DNA from: an uncultured Geobacter sp.
GTDB lineage: Bacteria > Desulfobacterota > Desulfuromonadia > Geobacterales > CAIOGM01
DNA length: 64,000 bases
Direction of reading: 5' to 3'
NCBI GenBank assembly: GCA_903902855.1
Contig: CAIUWK010000026.1
Location: forward strand, 62,001 to 126,000
How positions within the stretch are numbered: position 1 is the stretch's first letter; every line of letters starts with the position of its first letter. Shown piece by piece: positions 1 to 8,043 of the stretch. The notes under the pieces are model-generated. The model was not told the DNA's origin. It ran no database searches and worked only from the letters and a program-made list of their open reading frames with translations. A program made the translations under genes and the position numbers.

Positions 1-155
1 ATACCGATCTCTTTTTCCAGTTCACCGTTGCGTAGCAGGTCGAGTTTGCTGAGGTCGATTCGTCGAATGAGTCTGTTGTGGATATGGCTCTTGAAATGCT
101 GCAAGGAGCGGGGGAGAGCCTCGCCGCTCCGCGGGTTACCGGAGGTGGTCGACAT
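1..155 (-). CDS. cpaF: CpaF/TadA pilus secretion ATPase, N-terminal fragment (partial)
   Basis: Only the first 51 codons are inside the window; the gene runs off the left edge. They start at an ATG (complement of 153-155) preceded by a good ribosome site (CTCCAGGAG). The residues include HFKSHIHNRLIRRIDL and KLDLLRNGELEKEIG, which resemble the helical N-terminal domain that precedes the ATPase core in CpaF/TadA proteins. The Walker motifs are outside the window. CpaF is the cytoplasmic hexameric ATPase that drives Tad (Flp) pilus assembly. Its place directly downstream of cpaE on the same strand is the usual Tad order and is the main support for the call. Confidence 0.72.
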   Translation of the reverse strand, partial: MSTTSGNPRSGEALPRSLQHFKSHIHNRLIRRIDLSKLDLLRNGELEKEIG

Positions 156-220
156 CTGTTGTTTCTCCTGGAGTCAAACCTATTACCGTAACGCGTGGAA
201 AGAGAAGTTGCTGTGGGGAT

Positions 221-1366
221 TCAGCGTGATCCGATATCCAACTCCGTCATGATATGGCCGGTTAACTCGGTCAGGGCCTTGGTTACGGGCGAGCGGGGAT
301 AGCCGATAGCCAGCGGGGTCCCTTTGTAGATTGATTCTTTTATCTCCACATAGGAATTCGGAATGGTATGAAAAATCTTTACCCCCAGAATCTTCTCCGC
401 ATCGGCAATCCTGATGTCGTCCTTGGGGAGAAACCTGTTAACCACCACCTTGACCCTGTTTGGACCGAAACCGTGCTGATTCATGGTTTTCAGATAGCGT
501 CTGGCGTTATTGAGAGCCGGCAAGGTGAGCAGGAGTGGGTAGATAATGAGGTTCGATCCGTTGAAAATTTCCAGGTTGCGATCTGACAGTGAACCGCCGG
601 CATCGATGATCGTTACGCTGAACTGACTCCGGATGAGGGTGAGGAGGTTCAGTATCTGGTTCGGGGTGATCTCTGCGGTCAGGCCGATTTCTTCCGGGCC
701 GCAGAGAACCTTTACTCCGGAACTGTGCGGGGTCATTACGCTCATTAGAAAGCTGGTGTCGACCCTCTCCCCCGTTTCCTGGATACTGCTCAGGGTGTAT
801 GCCGGGTTGAGATCCAGAAATGCCACAAGGTCACTGCTGAACGGATTAAGATCCACCAGAGACGTCGTCCCACCTTTGGCGGCGAGAGTCGCTGCCAGGT
901 TTACGGAGATGGTGGTCGTTCCCATCCCGCCGGAGGGGTTATAGACGGTGATCACCTTTCCCCCCGTTTCTGTCCCCTGTTTCTGCTCAAACATCCGGGC
1001 TGCCCGTTCAAGGGCATCTTCAAGTTCCTCAGAGTTGATGGGGGTGGTCAGGTATTCACCCGCTCCGGCCCGGATCAGGGTGAGTATCCAGTCCGGTTGT
1101 TTTTCCACGGAGGTAACAATGATCATGGAATGGGGAATAATGGTAAGAATGGTGGAAACATCCCGGACACCCTGGGAGATGGACTGCACCTCCAGTATGA
1201 CCACCTGGGGAGGAGTGTCGGACTCAAGATGCTTCACCACCTCTTTGAGGGAAACAGCAGTGGCGCTCAATTCAACCGTATGACGACACCGAGCGAGAAG
1301 AGCGGCGATAGTTGTACGGGAACTGCTATCACTATTGACAAGGAGTACGGATAGGGGGTTGGACAT
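221..1366 (-). CDS. cpaE: CpaE/TadZ-like pilus localisation ATPase (receiver-like + ParA/MinD-like domains)
   Basis: The protein has 381 residues. Residues about 6-125 have the fold pattern of a response-regulator receiver, but the expected phospho-acceptor aspartate is replaced in the strand VVILEVQS, so it is probably a non-phosphorylated receiver. Residues about 138-375 form a ParA/MinD-like ATPase. The P-loop reads NPSGGMGTTTISVNLAATLA, which lacks the usual P-loop lysine (GGxGKTT), a deviation also known in TadZ proteins. A later strand, SVTIIDAGGSLSDRNLEIF, matches the Walker B region. CpaE/TadZ proteins mark the pole or focus where the Tad machine assembles. The start ATG has a GGTGAG ribosome site. 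It lies between a TadG-like gene and cpaF. Confidence 0.88.
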   Translation of the reverse strand: MSNPLSVLLVNSDSSSRTTIAALLARCRHTVELSATAVSLKEVVKHLESDTPPQVVILEVQSISQGVRDVSTILTIIPHSMIIVTSVEKQPDWILTLIRAGAGEYLTTPINSEELEDALERAARMFEQKQGTETGGKVITVYNPSGGMGTTTISVNLAATLAAKGGTTSLVDLNPFSSDLVAFLDLNPAYTLSSIQETGERVDTSFLMSVMTPHSSGVKVLCGPEEIGLTAEITPNQILNLLTLIRSQFSVTIIDAGGSLSDRNLEIFNGSNLIIYPLLLTLPALNNARRYLKTMNQHGFGPNRVKVVVNRFLPKDDIRIADAEKILGVKIFHTIPNSYVEIKESIYKGTPLAIGYPRSPVTKALTELTGHIMTELDIGSR

Positions 1367-1600
1367 AGCTCACCATCATGGTCTGCGGAAATGTTGTCTC
1401 TTCTCGCGAAAAAAGCCGAATTGAAAAATTCAGTTCACGCGGTGAGTTAATCATGACATTTGCGAGAGTGCTGCGCATTGTACTTAACACGTCTCGATCT
1501 GAAAAGCAAACAAAGCTCTACAAAACAGTCGTCACATAGGGCGGTCGTGGGGAGGGGGACTGTAATAGTACCGCGTTGCTAAAGGATGCCTGTCGGATCG
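1367..1600. other. Intergenic gap inside the Tad operon
   Basis: This stretch of 234 bp lies between cpaE and the tadG-like gene. No open frame with a ribosome site and no clear terminator hairpin was seen. It contains only a small inverted repeat around GAATTGAAAAATTC (about 1419-1432). It may hold an internal promoter for cpaE-cpaF, but none could be assigned with confidence. Confidence 0.4.
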
Positions 1601-2032
1601 TTATTTGATCAGGTGGGGTCTTCCTGATTTAAACTCAGCTGTTGCAGTTGCGCCAATCGGGTAGGCATTTAACGAGCCGCCGGGGCTGAGAATTCGGATA
1701 AAATATGTCGGCACCGGGCCGCCGTTGTTGGTGGAGTCTCGGCTGACGGTAACCTTGATTTTTGCAGCAGGAGTCGAACAGGATATAATGGCGTTACTTG
1801 CGTCCATGCACTGAATATCGGCGTCGGATAGTAACACCCCGTCCGACGAGTTCTTTTTTACAAAATTAAACGCTTCCTGGTAGTGATTTGTCACATTCGC
1901 TGCACCAGCCAAGGCCCCGGCGTCGGCTGCGTTCTGAAGTTCGCTCTTCACCACGTAGAAATGACCCACATCCACCGCCATACCGATAAAACCGATCAGA
2001 ACCACCATTATGAGTGCTACGAAGACTGTCAT
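1601..2032 (-). CDS. TadG/TadE-like minor pilin or pilus assembly protein
   Basis: The product has 143 residues. It opens directly with a hydrophobic stretch (MTVFVALIMVVLIGFIGMAV, residues 1-20) followed by DVGHFYVVKSELQNAADAGA, the signature of the TadE/G-like domain in which a single N-terminal helix precedes AxDAGALAGA. The rest is a small periplasmic domain (CMDASNAIISC carries two cysteines). Family members usually have a short basic segment and RG before the helix. Here an in-frame TAG sits four codons upstream of the ATG, so that segment is missing or the reading frame has been damaged. No strong ribosome site precedes the ATG, so it may be coupled to the end of cpaC 30 bp upstream. 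It is likely a minor pilin or accessory protein of the Tad pilus. Confidence 0.75.
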   Translation of the reverse strand: MTVFVALIMVVLIGFIGMAVDVGHFYVVKSELQNAADAGALAGAANVTNHYQEAFNFVKKNSSDGVLLSDADIQCMDASNAIISCSTPAAKIKVTVSRDSTNNGGPVPTYFIRILSPGGSLNAYPIGATATAEFKSGRPHLIK

Positions 2033-2061
2033 CGTCGGTTCCTACGGTGTCATCCCCGGCA

Positions 2062-4650
2062 TCATTTGCGAGGAATCCATCGCATATCCTCTTTCTGCTC
2101 GGCAGTCAACGGCCTATCGGTGGGTAGGGGAATCTTGACCCCCTGTGCTGTCGGCTTGACGAGGCGGGGAGTGATGAAAAAGACCAACTCTTTCTCTTTT
2201 ATGTCTTCGGATGTGGAGCGAAAGAGAGCTCCCAAGATCGGGATGTCTCCGGCAAGGGGGATCTTCGACAGGACCTTGATTGTTTCTTCGTGGAGTAATC
2301 CGGCCAGAACCAGACTTTCGCCATCCTTGAGTTGGACGCTCGTCCGAACCTCGCGGGTATCGATGATGGGGTAGCCGTTAGTTTGCATGTACCCTGAGAC
2401 GTTGCTCACCTCTGCCGGGTCAATAGTAAGGGAGATAAGACCGTTTTCCATGACTTCCGGCTTGAATATGAGGCTTACGCCGACTGGTTGGTATTCGATG
2501 CTGGGTGTTGATATTCCGTTGACCGACGTAATCGTGGAGAGAGGTATTCTTTGACCCGCAAGGAAGTGACCTTCCTGGCCGCTCTTGACGAGCAGATTCG
2601 GTTCGGCAAGAATTTTAGCCTGATTTTTTGTGACCAGAGCCTTGAGCACGGCGCCGATTCCCGGTTTGAAGAGAGAAAAGCCGAGCTGATACGGGTCCAG
2701 GTTAGAGATTGAGCCAAGGGCTGCACCGGTGCCGGATATTCCCGCCCCTGTCGGTACGCCGATCATGTTGGAGAACCCTTCTCCGCTGGCCCCCTTGATA
2801 AAGGAACTGACTCCCAGTTCCTTCATGGCGCTTTTATTTACCTGCGCCACTTTCACCTCAAGCATCACTTGTTGCGGGTTGTCTATCTGGATCAGGTTGA
2901 GGATCTTATAGGATGTTTCCTGACCTTCCTGGCTCATTTGAACCAGACGATCGATGTTCATGCTGTCTATTTTCGAACGATGCATGTTCGAAGAGAGCTT
3001 GCTATAAGCTTCCAATTTGGTCTTGTTCGAATTGCTGCCGCCCGAATTATCTCCACCCGAACCACCTTCGATGGAATTAGTTGTGGTGCTTTCGCTTTTT
3101 GTGGCGTATGCCTTGGCAAGAAGAACGACTCGCGCAACGGTCCGATCATTCGTGGCCTTGCCTGCCAAAATGAGGTAGTCGTTGGCATATTCTACCGATA
3201 TCTGATCATTGGGCGCCACTTCACGTATCTGCTGTTCCAGTCGGGTGAGATCCGGTTTGACGCGGATGTTATAGCTCCGGGATCTTCCGTCCCCTTCCAT
3301 GAGAATGAGAGACGTTTCGCCGATCTTGACCCCTCTGATCAAGAGATTGGCCTGATAATGACCATTACCCATCAATGAACTGACGGGCATTTCTGTGGAC
3401 TTGACAAAATTGGCAATATTTTTGTCTGCCATTATCGGCGTTATGTGGAAAGGCTTATCTCCGCCCGCTCTGTCTTTGCCGCTGTTGGCACCGATCAGCA
3501 GAGAGTTCTCTCCCTGGTGAGGATCAGGTGACGGGAATTCTACTTTGACCACTTCGATCTTGTTGAGCGGTATCTCGACCCCTTTAACCTGAATGTCATA
3601 GATCTGTTTTCCCCCCCCCTCTTCCCAGACCGCAAGAGTGGTATTCCCCAGAGTTACACCATTTATCTGCAGTTGCGTCGGCGAGATCCTCACACACTCA
3701 AGTATGGCGGGGTCGATCGGTTCACACCGCTGCACCGGTTTAGGCAGGTCGATGATACTCCTGGGGACAACTACCTCTTTATGACCTTTGACATGGATGT
3801 TGTAGAGCTGTTTACCCCCTCCCTCATCCCAGACGGTTATGGATGTATTTCCCATGCTGGTGCCGTTTATCTGCAGCTTTGTCGGGGTGATCCTGACACA
3901 TTCGGCAACTGTTCTGTCTGCGGATTCACACCGTTGCATCGGTTTTTTTAGATCGATTTTCAGACTATTGTGCAGTGAGACATCACGGCCGATGATGACT
4001 GCGGCCGCCGGTTCCGGACGTCGTAATCGATTTTGATCGCTCGGTTCGGAACGCCGGCCCGGCAGACGTGAACCTGCCGGCTCGGACTGTTGGGCAAGGG
4101 GGGGGAGTTTAGTCATCTTACCCTGGGTACGTGCCCACTCGGCATCGCCTTTGATGGAGATGTCGTACCCCTGTTTCACATTCTTTTGCCCCCATATAGT
4201 CAGGGTGCTTTCACCAACTGCCACCCCGGTGATCTGCAGTCGATTGGGCGAAATTTTGACACACTTGATGACTGATGGATTTGTTGCATTCCACCGGGTA
4301 ATCGGTTTGTGCAGATCAATCGTCATGCCTTTACGGAGGGGAATCTTCTTGAGATCTCGTACCAGGATGGAGTACTGCTTTTTCCCTCCCTTTTCATCCA
4401 GGAGCGTAAGGGTACTCGTGCCGGGCGCCACGCCGGTGATCTGCAGTTTCGTCGACAAGATCATGACACACCCGGCAATGTCGCTGTCGGCTGATTCACA
4501 CCGCTGTACCGGATTCTTCAGATCAATTATTATACTCTTATTGAGTCCGACTTCCGTACCTTTGCCGGCAAGAGCGATTGCCGGGAGCATCAGGATGACG
4601 AACAGCATAATCAGGGTGCGGGTTGACTGCTTATTCAGTAATCGGGTCAT
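2062..4650 (-). CDS. cpaC: CpaC/RcpA-type pilus secretin with four tandem N-terminal domains
   Basis: The protein has 862 residues, much longer than usual CpaC proteins (about 450-550). A signal peptide covers residues 1-28 (ends LPAIALAG). Four related segments of about 65-75 residues follow at roughly 33-101, 102-169, 221-291 and 292-358, each of the type found at the N-terminus of CpaC-like secretins (IDL.KPVQR...LQI.G...G...L.VW...G). Three carry a cysteine pair (C51/C61, C241/C251, C309/C319); the second keeps only C130. A Pro/Arg linker (about 180-215) separates copies 2 and 3, and a divergent fifth copy follows. A BON-like segment (about 470-520), a Gly/Ser/Asn linker and the secretin core come next. 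The core contains ILAEPNLLVKSGQEG and LAGDIPILGALFRS, ending in FFITPRLVKP. It should form the outer-membrane pore of the Tad pilus. Confidence 0.93.
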   Translation of the reverse strand: MTRLLNKQSTRTLIMLFVILMLPAIALAGKGTEVGLNKSIIIDLKNPVQRCESADSDIAGCVMILSTKLQITGVAPGTSTLTLLDEKGGKKQYSILVRDLKKIPLRKGMTIDLHKPITRWNATNPSVIKCVKISPNRLQITGVAVGESTLTIWGQKNVKQGYDISIKGDAEWARTQGKMTKLPPLAQQSEPAGSRLPGRRSEPSDQNRLRRPEPAAAVIIGRDVSLHNSLKIDLKKPMQRCESADRTVAECVRITPTKLQINGTSMGNTSITVWDEGGGKQLYNIHVKGHKEVVVPRSIIDLPKPVQRCEPIDPAILECVRISPTQLQINGVTLGNTTLAVWEEGGGKQIYDIQVKGVEIPLNKIEVVKVEFPSPDPHQGENSLLIGANSGKDRAGGDKPFHITPIMADKNIANFVKSTEMPVSSLMGNGHYQANLLIRGVKIGETSLILMEGDGRSRSYNIRVKPDLTRLEQQIREVAPNDQISVEYANDYLILAGKATNDRTVARVVLLAKAYATKSESTTTNSIEGGSGGDNSGGSNSNKTKLEAYSKLSSNMHRSKIDSMNIDRLVQMSQEGQETSYKILNLIQIDNPQQVMLEVKVAQVNKSAMKELGVSSFIKGASGEGFSNMIGVPTGAGISGTGAALGSISNLDPYQLGFSLFKPGIGAVLKALVTKNQAKILAEPNLLVKSGQEGHFLAGQRIPLSTITSVNGISTPSIEYQPVGVSLIFKPEVMENGLISLTIDPAEVSNVSGYMQTNGYPIIDTREVRTSVQLKDGESLVLAGLLHEETIKVLSKIPLAGDIPILGALFRSTSEDIKEKELVFFITPRLVKPTAQGVKIPLPTDRPLTAEQKEDMRWIPRK

Positions 4651-4677
4651 TCCGTCGCCTCTTGCAGGGGAATTGTG

Positions 4678-5556
4678 TCAGTGGAGCTTGTAGATGGAAC
4701 TCGATGTATCTTTGGACGATACCTCGATAATCTCCATGATGACTTTCGGTTGCTGCGGCGTTGCCGCCTGCTGTGGCGCCGGAGGTGAAGAGCGTCTGAC
4801 GACGTGTATCGGTTTAGCTTCGGCTGTTTGTGTCCTGTTGAGGGCCTTTGAAACGGTCATTCCGGTAGTCGTGACATCCGTCGTGTCGATAACGTTTCGC
4901 AACAGCAGTTGCAGAGTCCCTTTTTTTGCTCCGACGATGAGTCTTTCCGCATCGGCAGGGAGGAGATCAAGGGTAACTGTCGGGACGATTGATGGTTTCC
5001 CGTCCTTTTGCTCTGTTGCCTGAGCACTGGCCAAAACGGGGACATTCTGCAGGATGATCTTGCTGAACTGGTCGTCAGCGGTATTAGTGCTTGTCGTAAT
5101 CTCCGTGGTGAGGACCACGTCCACCCTGCTTCCGGGGGTGATGAAGCCGGCGACACCGGCGACCTCGTTAACGGCTACGGTAACGGCCCGGTGCCCCTGA
5201 GGGACTATGTAGGCCATGACTCCGCCCATTTCGGCGCGATTTATCGGCATCAGCTTTGATTCGGTGACGATATCACCGGCGCTGATTTGCCGTATGGCCA
5301 CCCGCCCCTGAACTTTGGTGGTATCGGGGAAAAACCCCTGTTGCGGGAGATTTTCCCTCGGCCAGGACGCGATCTTGAGATTGGATGCGTCAACCTTTGC
5401 CCCGACGGGGATATCACGCGCCGCCACGTGCACGGAGACATCCTGGTGCTGTTTGTGTTCCTGCTTGGTGAGAAACTGGTAGACCAGATATGATGCTACA
5501 CCCGCCAGTGCAAGCGCGACGGCAAGGACTATGGATATTGCGCTCAGTCTGGTCAT
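4678..5556 (-). CDS. cpaB: CpaB/RcpC Flp pilus assembly protein
   Basis: The protein has 292 residues. A membrane anchor lies at about 5-29. A SAF domain follows at about 40-105 (VHVAARDIPVGAKVDASNLK ... ISAGDIVTESKL), then the RcpC/CpaB domain with the segment GVMAYIVPQGHRAVTVAVNE and the strand SRVDVVLTTE at about 110-235. The tail is rich in Pro and Gln. CpaB/RcpC acts in the periplasm with the secretin CpaC, which is encoded 27 bp downstream. The position between tadE and cpaC, all on one strand, fits a Tad operon. Confidence 0.93.
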   Translation of the reverse strand: MTRLSAISIVLAVALALAGVASYLVYQFLTKQEHKQHQDVSVHVAARDIPVGAKVDASNLKIASWPRENLPQQGFFPDTTKVQGRVAIRQISAGDIVTESKLMPINRAEMGGVMAYIVPQGHRAVTVAVNEVAGVAGFITPGSRVDVVLTTEITTSTNTADDQFSKIILQNVPVLASAQATEQKDGKPSIVPTVTLDLLPADAERLIVGAKKGTLQLLLRNVIDTTDVTTTGMTVSKALNRTQTAEAKPIHVVRRSSPPAPQQAATPQQPKVIMEIIEVSSKDTSSSIYKLH

Positions 5557-5583
5557 GACGTCTCCAGATGGATATGTTCACCT

Positions 5584-5958
5584 TTAATTTTCATAGCGCA
5601 TGGTCGCATCACTCTTGATAGTAATGTTGTTCAGACCGGGGATCAAATTGGGGAGAACAGTCGTAAAGGTTTCCGAAACCGTCACCTTGACGGCGCCACC
5701 ACCGGTTGGCGTTGTCGGGATCATGCTCACACCGGCATTCGGACATATCCTGAGCGCTGCGGAATTGGCTGACAGGTTAGCAAAAGATGATGACGTAACC
5801 ACCGCTTTACGAGCACCTTCACGTGCCGCGCTACTGAGGGAAACCTTGAGATACATGACTCTGCCGAACTCGGTAATGCTGAATACGATGAGCAAGAGAA
5901 GTGTCAGCGAGAGCGCCAGTTCCACGAGGGCAATTCCATGCTGATTATTGGGAGCCAT
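5584..5958 (-). CDS. tadE: TadE-family pseudopilin
   Basis: The protein has 124 residues. The N-terminus reads QHGIALVELALSLTLLLLIV, a TadE-type prepilin helix with the conserved glutamate (VELAL) after a glycine, as in substrates of a TadV/CpaA-type prepilin peptidase. FGRVMYLKVSLSSAAREGAR is the conserved second half of the TadE domain. The remainder is a short beta-rich periplasmic part. TadE proteins are minor pilins needed for Flp pilus formation. It is the second gene of the operon, separated from flp by a strong hairpin. No TadV-type peptidase gene was found in this window. Confidence 0.88.
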   Translation of the reverse strand: MAPNNQHGIALVELALSLTLLLLIVFSITEFGRVMYLKVSLSSAAREGARKAVVTSSSFANLSANSAALRICPNAGVSMIPTTPTGGGAVKVTVSETFTTVLPNLIPGLNNITIKSDATMRYEN

Positions 5959-5984
5959 ATGATTATTTTTTAATGAATATCCTG

Positions 5985-6020
5985 CAAAGAGAGGAAGGAT
6001 TTTATTCCTTCCTCTCTTTG
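5985..6020 (-). terminator. 15-bp perfect hairpin between flp and tadE (attenuator/terminator or mRNA stabiliser)
   Basis: The two arms, 5985-5999 (CAAAGAGAGGAAGGA) and 6006-6020, are perfect complements around a 6-base loop. On the transcribed (minus) strand the hairpin lies 31 bp after the flp stop codon. It is followed only by TTTGCAGG, not by a long U run. It may cut transcription so that much more pilin than assembly protein is made, or protect the flp mRNA 3' end. Confidence 0.7.
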
Positions 6021-6051
6021 TGATCGCTTCATATTCTAATGGGTTGCTGAT

Positions 6052-6237
6052 TTACGGACCTATTGCGACGGCAATTGTATTGAATTTAGCCTTTATATTA
6101 GTTCCCAACGTAGTAATTGTAGTTACGGATACGGCTGCAATCAAGGCAACCAAAAGCGCATATTCCACCAATGTCGCGCCTCTTTTGCATTGCAGCTTGG
6201 ATGGGACCCTGAGATACTTTTTGAGCATTTTTTCCAT
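6052..6237 (-). CDS. flp: Flp-type major pilin
   Basis: The preprotein has 61 residues. A basic leader ends LQCKRG and is followed by ATLVEYALLVALIAA, the Flp/Tad pilin signature. Cleavage is expected between G20 and A21, with the conserved glutamate at mature position +5 and tyrosine at +6. The mature pilin would be 41 residues, ending AKFNTIAVAIGP. The ATG has an AAGGAG ribosome site. It is the first gene of the Tad operon. The downstream hairpin at 5985-6020 probably sets its expression apart from the assembly genes. Confidence 0.95.
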   Translation of the reverse strand: MEKMLKKYLRVPSKLQCKRGATLVEYALLVALIAAVSVTTITTLGTNIKAKFNTIAVAIGP

Positions 6238-6342
6238 GATTAATTCTCCTTGTTGTTGGTTGGGGTTTATTGAAATTTTAATTAAATGGGGTGGAGATGA
6301 GCTGCTCTATTCTGAGCCATTAAATGTCATTTTGCATACGAG

Positions 6343-6372
6343 TTCTTTAGCGTAAAGTCGATCTTATGTCAA
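6343..6372 (-). promoter_or_regulatory. Candidate promoter for the flp/Tad operon
   Basis: On the minus strand a perfect TTGACA (complement of 6367-6372) is followed after 17 bp by TAAAGA, a weak -10 match. This lies about 100 bp upstream of the flp ATG. It is a sequence match only; the long AT-rich leader may carry other control sites. Confidence 0.35.
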
Positions 6373-6405
6373 ACTAATTTTTGACTCTTGTGAAAAAACA
6401 GAAAG

Positions 6406-8004
6406 GTGTGGTATGCATCTTTCATGGGAAATAAAAGCAAAAACAGTTCAAAAATATTTCAATATATGGTTCCCGCTTTAGGGGATGTTCTTTTTGCCAT
6501 ATTTTTTTATACGACATGCTTCTTCGGGCAAAAGTTACTTGGTGATTGCGATACAGGTTATCACATTCGGGCCGGAGAGTGCATTATAAAAACACTTTCC
6601 ATTCCGAGATATGACACCTTTTCATGTATCTCTCCACCTCTGCCCTGGACTGCCCATGAGTGGCTTTCAGAGGTCATTATGACCTCCCTTCATAGCCTGC
6701 TCGGTTTGCCGGGGGTGGTCGTTTTTTTTGCAGGGATGATATCACTGGTCTACTACCTGCTGTTCAGGATGCTGCGCCGGTTGAACGGATATATTCTGAT
6801 CGCAGTGGCGATGACTCTGCTGACGATAACCTCTTCCATGTTGCACTGGCTTGCCCGGCCTCATATTTTTTCTCTGCTGTTCATGGTGGTCTGGTATGAC
6901 CTGCTGGATAGTTACCAATACCGGGGCATCAACCGCCTCTGCCTGTTCCCTTTCCTGATGTTGCTCTGGGTTAATCTGCACGGTGGGTTCATCATTGGTT
7001 TTGTCCTGCTGGGTATCTATTCAGTCGGTAACCTATGGCTCTCCCGTTTCGGCGCGATGGAAGAGCGTGAAACTGCTCGTTGTCGCTGGCGTTATCTCCT
7101 GATGATTACCCTGTTTTGCCTTGCTGCGTCACTTGTCAATCCATTCGGTTATAACATCCTGCTGTTTCCGTTCAGCTTGGTGAGTAACAGGTACATGATG
7201 GATAATGTCATGGAATTTTTGTCGCCGAATTTCCATGAAATCGCCGTCACCCCGTTCAGGCTGCTGCTTCTCTTGACACTGGGCTTATGGGCGTTCTCTC
7301 GCCGACGTCCCACTATCATAGAAGTGTCTCTCTTGCTACTATTCCTTAACTTATCCTTGTATTCCGTTCGTTACATCCCTCTCTTTACTCTTATTGCCGC
7401 ACCCATTGTGGCGAGGGTTGCAGATCGATTGCTGGATGAAAACAGCTGCCGATTTGCTGCTTGGCTGCGGCGTAAGGATGCAGGCATTGCCGAGATCGAC
7501 GGTCAGGCACGAGGTTTCATCTGGCCCATCATCATTACTTTAATAATAGTGCCGTATTTTCTTCAGAGCGGTGCTTCACTCGGATTTGATGAAAAGTTGA
7601 AGCCGGTGGCTGCGGTGGAATTCATGAAACGGGAGCAGATACCCGGGAATATGTTCAACAATGACGAGTTCGGCGACTACATCATTTACGCTGCCTGGCC
7701 GCAGTACCATGTTTTTGTCGACGGAAGGTTGGATATGTATGGCTCTGATTTGATGAAGGAGTACAATAAGGTCGTCAAATTCGACGCTGACTGGGAGTCG
7801 GTGATGAAGAAATATGACATGAACTGGATCATTTATGACGCCGACTCACCGCTCTGCCGCTATCTGCTTATTCGGAACGACTGGCGGTTGATCTATGCCG
7901 ACAAGGTCGCCGATGTTTTTGTACGCAACATTCCGCTGTATGGTCCGCTCATCCGTAAATATCCTGCGGTAAAACCGGTCTCGTCTGTTCCCACGCCTCT
8001 GTAA
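6406..8004 (+). CDS. Polytopic membrane protein, GT-C glycosyltransferase-like
   Basis: The protein has up to 532 residues and about ten hydrophobic segments between residues 20 and 385. The first loop reads LGDCDTGYHIRAGECII followed by PPLPWTAHEWLSEVI. An acidic motif after the first helix and a W.....EW pattern are common in a family of bacterial GT-C-like membrane proteins of unknown substrate. The C-terminal 140 residues form a soluble domain with FNNDEFGDYIIY and HVFVDGRLDMYG, probably periplasmic. The start could be the GTG at 6406 or the ATG at 6424; neither has an ideal ribosome site. The neighbours are a methyltransferase and a GT2 transferase, so a role in surface glycan or pilin glycosylation is an inference. 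Confidence 0.7.
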   Translation: MWYASFMGNKSKNSSKIFQYMVPALGDVLFAIFFYTTCFFGQKLLGDCDTGYHIRAGECIIKTLSIPRYDTFSCISPPLPWTAHEWLSEVIMTSLHSLLGLPGVVVFFAGMISLVYYLLFRMLRRLNGYILIAVAMTLLTITSSMLHWLARPHIFSLLFMVVWYDLLDSYQYRGINRLCLFPFLMLLWVNLHGGFIIGFVLLGIYSVGNLWLSRFGAMEERETARCRWRYLLMITLFCLAASLVNPFGYNILLFPFSLVSNRYMMDNVMEFLSPNFHEIAVTPFRLLLLLTLGLWAFSRRRPTIIEVSLLLLFLNLSLYSVRYIPLFTLIAAPIVARVADRLLDENSCRFAAWLRRKDAGIAEIDGQARGFIWPIIITLIIVPYFLQSGASLGFDEKLKPVAAVEFMKREQIPGNMFNNDEFGDYIIYAAWPQYHVFVDGRLDMYGSDLMKEYNKVVKFDADWESVMKKYDMNWIIYDADSPLCRYLLIRNDWRLIYADKVADVFVRNIPLYGPLIRKYPAVKPVSSVPTPL

Positions 8005-8043
8005 TGTTTCACAAAACTCTACGTGAGGGAAGAGTCTCCCACC

